Part shown: positions 58,054-64,000 of the stretch, in pieces
How positions within the stretch are numbered: position 1 is the stretch's first letter
Layout of the letters: each line of letters opens with the position of its first letter
DNA from: JBFLVT01 sp036804525
Lineage (GTDB): Bacteria > Bacillota > Desulfotomaculia > Desulfotomaculales > JASEER01
DNA length: 64,000 bases
NCBI GenBank assembly: GCA_036804525.1
Contig: DAIRSE010000002.1
Coordinates: forward strand, 62,001 to 126,000
Direction of reading: 5' to 3'
The notes under the pieces: generated by a model
What the model was told of the DNA's origin: nothing
What the model saw: only the letters and a program-made list of their open reading frames with translations
Database searches by the model: none
Translations under genes and position numbers: made by a program

Positions 58054-58081
58054 ATTATATTACCCCACCCTCAGTTGTCAA
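58054..58081 (-). promoter_or_regulatory. glnK promoter
   Basis: TTGACA, 16-base spacer, TATAAT on the minus strand, about ten bases before the first leader hairpin. Confidence 0.8.
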
Positions 58082-58173
58082 CAACTAATTCGCTAAATCT
58101 CAGGAAATTAATAACACTCCGGATTCCCCAAGGAAACGGCAACATCCGTACCTCGGCTGTCATAAGATAAACA

Positions 58174-58254
58174 GTGACATAGAGGTCACCGGTTAATCCG
58201 ACTGTTTTCAGCAAAGGCGCTGGAAGCGGAACGCTTCGCCTGCGCCTTTTTGTT
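58174..58254 (+). promoter_or_regulatory. ANTAR-type leader of asnB
   Basis: Plus strand. Hairpin one: GTGAC, loop AUAGAG, GTCAC (58174-58189). Hairpin two: TTTCAGC, loop AAAGGC, GCTGGAA (58206-58225). Both loops have A1 and G4. The terminator AAAGGCGC ... GCGCC TTTTT (58213-58254) uses the loop and 3' arm of hairpin two, so the structures exclude each other. Confidence 0.8.
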
Positions 58255-58304
58255 TGGTCGCTTAAAATCAATCTTTTTGAACCGTCATTTTGGAGGGGAT
58301 CGAT

Positions 58305-60155
58305 ATGTGCGGAATTGTGGGCTGGATTGATTGGGACAGGGACCTGACCAAAGAACGCCCGATCCTCGAAACCATGACCGAAACGCTCGCGGCCCGCGGG
58401 CCGGACGCTTCCGGAACCTGGATATCGCAGCATGCAGCGCTGGGACACCGCCGGCTCATCGTCGTCGATCCGGTGGGCGGAGCCCAGCCGATGACCCGTG
58501 AGCGAGCCGGGCGCCGATACACCATTGTTTATAACGGCGAGCTGTACAATACCTCCGAACTTCGCCGGGAACTTGAGGCGCGTGGGCACGTCTTTCTCAC
58601 CCGTAACTCGGATACCGAAGCCCTGCTGATGTCCTTTATCGAATGGGGACCCGGCTGTGTCGAGCGCCTTAACGGCATTTTTGCGTTCGGCATCTGGGAC
58701 GAGGCAGAGCAAACACTGTTCCTGGCCCGTGACCGCCTCGGAGTCAAACCGCTTTTCTATGCCGCGCAGGGAAACACCTTTATCTTTGCTTCTGAACCGA
58801 AGGCCATCCTCGCCCACCCGCAAATCCAGCCGGAGGTCGACGCCACGGGGTTGGCCGAGATCTTTTTCATCGGACCGGCACGTACCCCCGGGCAGGGCAT
58901 CTTCAAGGGCGTCGCCGAGTTAAAGCCCGCCCACTTCCTGCTTTTCAACCGGAGCGGCCTCCGTCTCCACGAATATTGGACCCTGGAAAGCCGGCCCCAC
59001 ACCGACGACCTTGAGACGACCGCAGCCAGGATCCGGGAACTGCTGGAGGACACCGTTGAGCGCCAGCTGGTGTCCGACGTTCCCGTCTGCACCTTCCTGT
59101 CCGGCGGGCTTGACTCCAGCGCCATCACGGCCTTTGCCGCCGCCGCCTACAAAAGAGAAGGAATGGGCCCGCTGCATACTTTCTCAGTTGATTACGTGGA
59201 CAACGCCCGTTACTTCCGGCCCAACCAGTTCCAGCCCAATTCCGACGCCCCATGGGTAAAGCGCGTTTCCGAAGCCCTGGGCACCATCCACCATTACGTC
59301 ACCGTCGATACGCCGGAACTCCTGGAAACCCTTAAAATAACCGTTCTCGCTAACGACCTGCCGGGTATGGCCGATATCGATGCGTCTTTGTTCCTGTTTT
59401 GCCGCGAAGTCAAAAATGAAGCTACTGTGGGGGTTTCCGGCGAATCAGCCGACGAGGTGTTCGGCGGATATCCGTGGTTCCGCAGCAGAGAGGCCCTGGA
59501 AGGCCGGACCTTCCCCTGGATACGGATGACCCGGGAAAAGGCAGCCTTGCTTGCGCCGGAAGTCGTAAAAGCCATCCGTCCCGAGGAATACATCGTCGCC
59601 AGGTACCGCGAGGCCGTCGCCGAGGTGCCCCGGCTCGAAGGCGAGGACCCTTTTGAGGCGCGGATGCGGGAAATGTCCTACCTCAACATCCGGAGATTCA
59701 TGCCCACTCTCCTTGACCGCAAGGACAGGATGAGCATGGGCGTGGGCTTTGAGGTTCGCGTGCCCTTCTGCGACCACCGCCTGGTGCAGTACGTGTGGAA
59801 CGTTCCCTGGCATATGAAAAGCTACGGCAACCGGGAAAAGGGCATCCTCCGCCTGGCTCTCAAAGGCGTGCTGCCCGACGACGTCCTCGAGCGACGCAAG
59901 AGCCCCTACCCCAAGACGCACAACCCCGCCTACCTGGCGGCGACGCGCGACTGGCTGCTCAGCATTCTCGGCGACCCGGCTTCTCCCCTGCTCCCGCTGC
60001 TCAACGTCCCGGCCGTTCGCAAGCTTGCTGAATCAGGCGGCTCGCCCTTCGATCCGGCCTGGTTCGGCCAGCTGATGGGCGCGGCCCAGCTCTTCGCCTA
60101 CCTGGCGCAGGTCGACCTGTGGCTGAAGCACTATCACATAAACATCCGGCTTTAG
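58305..60155 (+). CDS. asnB: asparagine synthetase (glutamine-hydrolysing)
   Basis: 616 residues. The ATG at 58305 after TGGAGGGG leaves Cys2 as the amidotransferase nucleophile (MCGIVGWID); GHRRL, NGELYN and RNSDTE complete that domain. The synthetase half has the pyrophosphate loop FLSGGLDSSAI near residue 255, GESADEVFGGYPW and RKDRMSMGVGFEVRVPFCD. It makes asparagine from aspartate, glutamine and ATP. Divergent from glnK and sharing the hexaloop-hairpin leader design. Confidence 0.95.
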   Translation: MCGIVGWIDWDRDLTKERPILETMTETLAARGPDASGTWISQHAALGHRRLIVVDPVGGAQPMTRERAGRRYTIVYNGELYNTSELRRELEARGHVFLTRNSDTEALLMSFIEWGPGCVERLNGIFAFGIWDEAEQTLFLARDRLGVKPLFYAAQGNTFIFASEPKAILAHPQIQPEVDATGLAEIFFIGPARTPGQGIFKGVAELKPAHFLLFNRSGLRLHEYWTLESRPHTDDLETTAARIRELLEDTVERQLVSDVPVCTFLSGGLDSSAITAFAAAAYKREGMGPLHTFSVDYVDNARYFRPNQFQPNSDAPWVKRVSEALGTIHHYVTVDTPELLETLKITVLANDLPGMADIDASLFLFCREVKNEATVGVSGESADEVFGGYPWFRSREALEGRTFPWIRMTREKAALLAPEVVKAIRPEEYIVARYREAVAEVPRLEGEDPFEARMREMSYLNIRRFMPTLLDRKDRMSMGVGFEVRVPFCDHRLVQYVWNVPWHMKSYGNREKGILRLALKGVLPDDVLERRKSPYPKTHNPAYLAATRDWLLSILGDPASPLLPLLNVPAVRKLAESGGSPFDPAWFGQLMGAAQLFAYLAQVDLWLKHYHINIRL

Positions 60156-60403
60156 CCGTGGGGTCAGACCTTCTGATTGTTACCTATTTGCCATATATTA
60201 GGCGGCAGACTTCAACCATCGGGGTGCAAAAACATTCCCTTCGCTGTGGCAGAAAGTGCCACCGCCTCCCCCGGTTACCGCAGCCGCCCCTCGACATAGC
60301 ATGTAGAGATGCCGGAAGCTGTCGACTTACAAGTAGCAAAGCGCTGCGATGCACGAGCCGATGTCACAGCATTCCGTCAATGTTTTTGGGGGAGGCGTGA
60401 TCT
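60156..60403. other. gap of about 250 bases with a GAAA-tetraloop hairpin
   Basis: GTGGCA, GAAA-type loop, TGCCAC near 60246-60262 is the only clear structure, in a CG-rich setting. No gene or known RNA class was recognised; the last 20 bases hold the ribosome binding site of the next gene. Confidence 0.35.
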
Positions 60404-61552
60404 GTGGTCAAAGGAAGGTTAAAGAAGGTTTTTCCGGGAGGTAATACCTGTAAAGGATTCCATTCCTATTACAACTATATCATCGAGCCCGATGCCACAA
60501 GAATCATCATTATCAAAGGGGGTCCCGGCGTAGGAAAGTCTACGTTTATGCGTACTATAGGTGAAGAAATGCTGGCTTGCGGGTTCGACGTAGAATTTCA
60601 CTGCTGTTCGTCCGACAACGGTTCGCTGGACGGCGTCAAGATACCGGCCATCGGTGTGGCTCTGATCGACGGAACAGCTCCGCACATCGTCGACCCGAAG
60701 CACCCGGGGGCAGTGGACGAGATCATCCATCTCGGAGACTACTGGGACGAGGCCAAGATGCGGGCCAACAAAGACAACATTGTCAGAGCCACCGCCAAAG
60801 TCAGCCGACTTTTCCAGGTTGCTTACAGCCACCTGGCCGAAGCCAAGGTGGCGCGTGATGAAATAAGAAACTACATCGACGGGGCCGTCAATAAAGCGCA
60901 GCTGAACAAACTGACGCAGGAGCTGATCAGGGATGTCCTTGACGGAGTCCCCCCACAGTACCGTCATTTCCCCAAGGCCCGGCACCTCTTTGCCTCCGCC
61001 GTCTCTCCCCAGGGTGTCGTCCACTACATGGAGACCCTGCTGGCGGACCTTAAAAAGGTTTATGTCTTGAAAGGACTGCCCGGCAGGTACCAGGCCAAGA
61101 TCTTGGCCCGTCTTACCGACGCCGCCGAGATGCGCGGGCTGGACACCGAGGTCTACCACTGCGCCATGGAGCCCGAAGAGATCGAACTGCTGGTCGTCCC
61201 GGCCCTGGAAGCGGCCTTCCTCAAATACTCCGAGGAGATCGGCTTCGACGCCTCGGGGCTGGAGGGCGTCAACGTCACGGTACTGGACCTCTACCAGTAC
61301 ATCGACCACCGGGCCCTCGACCCTTTCATCCCGGCGATGATGGAAGCCCAGCAGCGTTTCCGGTCCTCGCTGAACCGTGCCGTCCGTTATATCGCCGAGG
61401 CCAAGCTGACCCACGATTACCTGGAGAGCTTCTACGTCCCGGCCATGGACTTTAAAGCCATTGAGCGGAAACGCGACGAAACACTGCAGCGTATCCTCAG
61501 GTGGGCGGAGGAAATCCAGGTCGGCAGACTTCCCCGCGTCAGCGCAGGGTGA
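60404..61552 (+). CDS. ATPase with duplicated P-loop domain, second copy degenerate
   Basis: 382 residues, no signal peptide. The first half has a perfect Walker A (IIIIKGGPGVGKSTFMRTIG), followed by GFDVEFHCCSSDNGSLDGV. The second half repeats the pattern (VYVLKGLPGRYQAKILARL, then GLDTEVYHCAMEPEEIELLVV) but lacks the Gly-Lys-Ser/Thr. So it is an internal duplication with one active nucleotide site. The whole resembles a conserved but uncharacterised Firmicutes ATPase family. GTG start after GGGGGAGG, terminator downstream. Confidence 0.8.
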   Translation: MVKGRLKKVFPGGNTCKGFHSYYNYIIEPDATRIIIIKGGPGVGKSTFMRTIGEEMLACGFDVEFHCCSSDNGSLDGVKIPAIGVALIDGTAPHIVDPKHPGAVDEIIHLGDYWDEAKMRANKDNIVRATAKVSRLFQVAYSHLAEAKVARDEIRNYIDGAVNKAQLNKLTQELIRDVLDGVPPQYRHFPKARHLFASAVSPQGVVHYMETLLADLKKVYVLKGLPGRYQAKILARLTDAAEMRGLDTEVYHCAMEPEEIELLVVPALEAAFLKYSEEIGFDASGLEGVNVTVLDLYQYIDHRALDPFIPAMMEAQQRFRSSLNRAVRYIAEAKLTHDYLESFYVPAMDFKAIERKRDETLQRILRWAEEIQVGRLPRVSAG

Positions 61553-61581
61553 AACCGGCCAAAGCCGGCCGTCGAAAATCA

Positions 61582-61624
61582 AAGTCCCGGGAACGCCAGC
61601 AGACGATACCCGGGACTTGTTTAT
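61582..61624 (+). terminator. terminator of the duplicated ATPase gene
   Basis: AAGTCCCGGG (61582-61591) pairs with CCCGGGACTT (61609-61618), then GTTTATT. Confidence 0.75.
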
Positions 61625-61721
61625 TGAGCGGCGGTACCCGGCACCCGGTTCCCGGTCTCGGCATCGGGCACCGGCACGCACTGGCACGCTTACACGCGGT
61701 CAGGCCCAAGAAACCATACGG

Positions 61722-62132
61722 CTAGCCGGAGCCAAGCTTGCCGCGGACGAAAACCACCGCCCGCTCGGCCAGGCCGTAGGCGAGTTCGGCATCCCGCAGG
61801 CTGAAAGCGTCGGCCGGGATGCCACCGGGCAAACCGTTGGGATAGCGCGTGGGGATGTAGTACTTGTCCAGCGGGCCGACATCCTTGCCCAACGCCCTGA
61901 ACGCAGGGTCAAAAGCCGCGGCGTCCCGGCAAAGTTCAGCAACCGAGTGCCCCCAGACGTAGCTTGCACCCTGCGCGTAAATGTATGCCTTCAGGGCTTT
62001 CTCGGCGCACTGCTGCGCGAGGAAGCAGGCCAGATTGTACCTTTTTCCCCGTAAGGCAAAAAGGCAATCGTCCAAATCCCTTTCGGCCTGGGCGAACCAT
62101 CTTTGTCCCTCACGGAGGCTATCACGCTTCAT
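61722..62132 (-). CDS. HEPN-domain protein
   Basis: 136 residues, helical. EGQRWFAQAERDLDDCLFAL, YNLACFLAQQCAEKALKAYI and GHSVAELCRDA are typical of HEPN proteins that pair with MNT nucleotidyltransferases. Several such pairs are toxin-antitoxin modules in which the HEPN RNase is AMPylated or held by MNT. Start ATG at 62132 lies inside the end of the MNT gene (11-base overlap) after GGAAGGTAAGG. Confidence 0.85.
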   Translation of the reverse strand: MKRDSLREGQRWFAQAERDLDDCLFALRGKRYNLACFLAQQCAEKALKAYIYAQGASYVWGHSVAELCRDAAAFDPAFRALGKDVGPLDKYYIPTRYPNGLPGGIPADAFSLRDAELAYGLAERAVVFVRGKLGSG

Positions 62133-62460
62133 ACAGCACCTTACCTTCCCGCAGGGCCCGTCGGACAAAGCTGTTTGTTTCGGCTAGCGATGCGATCTCG
62201 TCCGGCGTATAGACCAGGATATCCATCGCCGGGCGCTCGTCAAACAAGTCGTAAAACTCGTCCAGCCTGGCCATAAAGGGCTTGTCGGTCTCCTGCACGA
62301 CCAGAAGGTCGATGTCGCTGGCCGGGCCGACATCGCCGCGGGCCAGCGACCCGAAGAGAATGATCCTCCGTACGCCCCTGATCTTGAGACGTTCCACTAA
62401 GCCGGCCAGGTCGGCCTGCAGGCGCTCTTTGCGGCCTTCATCGCCTATGCGGAACCCCAC
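62122..62460 (-). CDS. MNT-type nucleotidyltransferase
   Basis: 112 residues. Minimal nucleotidyltransferase with IILFGSLARGDVGPASDIDLLVV (GS motif plus the DxD pair) and a later Asp in AMDILVY. GTG start after GGAGGTG. Upstream partner of the HEPN gene; probably the antitoxin that modifies or masks it. Confidence 0.88.
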   Translation of the reverse strand: MGFRIGDEGRKERLQADLAGLVERLKIRGVRRIILFGSLARGDVGPASDIDLLVVQETDKPFMARLDEFYDLFDERPAMDILVYTPDEIASLAETNSFVRRALREGKVLYEA

Positions 62461-62587
62461 GGCGGCACCTCCTGCAGGTAAATAATCCCTCCTCTATCAT
62501 AACCGATACACAGGCAAACATCTACATCAGAAAAAGCAGGCGCAGCCGCAAAACGCCCCCGCCCGCCTCGGCAGCCCCGGAGCTGGA

Positions 62588-64000
62588 TCAAACGTTGAAC
62601 CGCGCTACAGCTCCGGCAAGCTTCTCGGCCATCTTGGACAGCTCTCCGGCGGAGGACGCCACCTCCTGGACGGTCGACGAGATCTGCTCCGTCGCCGCGG
62701 AAAGCTGCTGCATCCCCTGGTTAGTCTGCTTTGATCCCTCGGCGACGTCGCGAATCAGCTCCACCGTATGTTTTACGGCCTCGATGATCTCCTGGAGCGA
62801 TCTGCCCGCCGTATTTGCCACCTGCACCCCCTCGCGGACTTCGGCGATGCCCTTGTCCATCGCCGCGACGGCCTGGCCGACGCCGCTCTGTACCCTGGTG
62901 ATCAGGCTGGCTATCTCCTTCGCGGCGTTGGCCGACTGCTCGGCCAGCTTGCGCACCTCTTCGGCCACCACAGCGAAGCCGCGCCCCTGCTCGCCTGCCC
63001 GGGCGGCCTCAATGGCCGCGTTCAGGGCCAGGAGGTTGGTCTGGTCGGCAATGCCGGTGATGACGTTGATGATGTCCCCGATCTGTTTGGAAATAGTTCC
63101 TAGTTCCTGCACGGCGGTGTTGACCTGCTGGGTGACCGCGGCGATGCCGTTGATCTTGGCCACGGTATTGTCCACGGCGCCGCTGCCGTTGTGGGCCACC
63201 GTCCGCACCCGCCCGGCGTCCTCGACCGCGGTCAGCGCGTTTTCGGTGCCCTGCTCCGAGATCCCCGATACTTCGTTCGCCGTTGAAGCAACCTCCTCTA
63301 CCGTGGCGCTGACCTCTTCGGTAGCCGCGGCCAGTTCCTGGCTCTGTGCGGCCAGGGATTGGGCCGTACCCGCTATGCCTCTGACGAGATCCCTCAGTTG
63401 TTCGCGCATCTCGTTCAGAGCCGCGGCCAGCCTGCCGATCTCGTCTCGAGCCTTGATCCGGATATCCTGCGTGAAGTCCCCGTCGGCCATCCGCTGTACT
63501 CCTACCATCATCACCGCTACCGGACCTGTAATGGAACGCGTGACGAAAAAGGCCAGCACCAGACCCGCGGCAAAGGCAGCCAAACCTACGAACAGCATGT
63601 TGCGCTCTCCGGCCCGCACGGTATTCTTAGTGCTCTCGTATGCCACGCCGGTCTTGGTTTGGTTGTCCTTGATCCGCTCCGAAAGGGTGGCGTTGATTTC
63701 AGCGGTAATCGGTGCGAGGGTGGCGGCCACCGCCAGGGCCTCCTCACGCCGGTTTTGCTGCAAAAGCGGGATCATTTTGGCGGATATCGCCTGGTCGTAT
63801 TCCATAAGCCTCGCCAGGCTGCTTTCAATCTTGGGCCGCGTTTCCGGCGCCGAATTGTTGATACGTTCCTTTAAGAGCTTCTCGGTCTCGGCGATCTGTT
63901 CCCGGTACTGGGTGAGGTATTTCTCGTCGCCGTAGGCAACATAGCCCCGCAAGCCCACGACGGCCGCCTGGAAAGCCAGCCGGGTCTCGTAGTCCAGATT
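62588..64000 (-). CDS. methyl-accepting chemotaxis protein (5' end outside the window)
   Basis: At least 470 residues, open to the edge with the true start beyond it. A helical exported sensor (GYVAYGDEKYLTQYREQIAETEKL, a four-helix bundle or CHASE3-like form) is followed by a membrane helix (NMLFVGLAAFAAGLVLAFFV), a HAMP domain (RSITGPVAVMMVGVQRMADGDF) and the signalling domain with TNLLALNAAIEAARAGEQGR. Unlike the receptor at 8.7 kb it has a full sensor. No che genes are in view. Confidence 0.92.
   Translation of the reverse strand, partial: NLDYETRLAFQAAVVGLRGYVAYGDEKYLTQYREQIAETEKLLKERINNSAPETRPKIESSLARLMEYDQAISAKMIPLLQQNRREEALAVAATLAPITAEINATLSERIKDNQTKTGVAYESTKNTVRAGERNMLFVGLAAFAAGLVLAFFVTRSITGPVAVMMVGVQRMADGDFTQDIRIKARDEIGRLAAALNEMREQLRDLVRGIAGTAQSLAAQSQELAAATEEVSATVEEVASTANEVSGISEQGTENALTAVEDAGRVRTVAHNGSGAVDNTVAKINGIAAVTQQVNTAVQELGTISKQIGDIINVITGIADQTNLLALNAAIEAARAGEQGRGFAVVAEEVRKLAEQSANAAKEIASLITRVQSGVGQAVAAMDKGIAEVREGVQVANTAGRSLQEIIEAVKHTVELIRDVAEGSKQTNQGMQQLSAATEQISSTVQEVASSAGELSKMAEKLAGAVARFNV

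Noticed and set aside
60156..60403. Known riboswitch before the duplicated ATPase gene
   Set aside because: Only one GAAA-loop hairpin is clear; no conserved class signature could be matched by eye.

Overview
The window reads as chromosomal DNA of a spore-former-like, GC-rich Gram-positive anaerobe of the class Clostridia, most like the Peptococcaceae / Desulfotomaculum-Pelotomaculum group. This is inferred from gene content: SigI/RsgI, a SleB-type hydrolase, CIRCE-controlled groES-groEL, pyruvate phosphate dikinase, FdhD, pyruvoyl arginine decarboxylase, S-layer (SLH) domains, ANTAR regulators and strong purine-rich ribosome binding sites. No rRNA, CRISPR array, phage or intact insertion sequence was seen. 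Five tRNA genes are present.

Layout. 1-3.8 kb: manganese-type riboswitch and TMEM165/GDT1 transporter, sigI-rsgI, and a decayed aminotransferase. 4-10 kb: ppdK, cdaA, fdhD and a chemoreceptor. 10-13.5 kb: a putative phosphate-starvation island with alkaline phosphatase, a receiver-less winged-helix regulator and small genes. Three upstream regions there carry TTAAC-type repeats at 11-bp spacing, and a small thioredoxin-like gene with an in-frame UGA (candidate selenoprotein) lies among them. 13.6-17.6 kb: a four-tRNA cluster, then speE-speB and a pyruvoyl arginine decarboxylase, which together cover arginine to spermidine. 18-24.6 kb: a Gly/Asn-rich repeat protein, a SleB-like hydrolase, tRNA-Ala, ComFB, a TetR regulator with a perfect palindrome, several very small membrane proteins and cysK. 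25-30.5 kb: groEL/groES with CIRCE, and a tsaD-radical SAM-formyl-THF cycloligase operon. 30.7-40.2 kb: small proteins, a zinc-ribbon gene with a possible RBS-sequestering leader, an amidase, the operon thiE-thiC-thiL-tsaE-tsaB-rimI under a TPP riboswitch, and an SLH protein. 40.4-42.3 kb: an amidohydrolase and a class I glutamine amidotransferase. 42.5-60.2 kb: a large nitrogen-assimilation region. 60.4-64 kb: a duplicated P-loop protein, a HEPN/MNT pair and a truncated chemoreceptor.

The most interesting part is 42.5-60.2 kb. It holds glnK, amt, four glutamine synthetase genes, a three-piece glutamate synthase, a further stand-alone glutamate synthase-like protein, two ANTAR response regulators and asnB. 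At least five leaders (glnK, amt, glnA4, the first ANTAR regulator, glnA3), plus asnB on the other strand, carry hairpins with six-base loops having A at position 1 and G at position 4. In each leader the hairpin shares bases with the 5' arm of an intrinsic terminator. This is the expected design for ANTAR antitermination. One glutamine synthetase copy has lost residues of the second metal site and the catalytic flap, and each ANTAR receiver lacks one canonical residue. Together these suggest an RNA-level nitrogen control circuit with a pseudo-enzyme, encoded largely within one locus.

The intergenic regions carry several repeat families: a 262-bp MITE-like element present twice in opposite orientation, a shorter element with related ends, and a family of hairpins with a GGATTC-type centre flanked by iterated short words.
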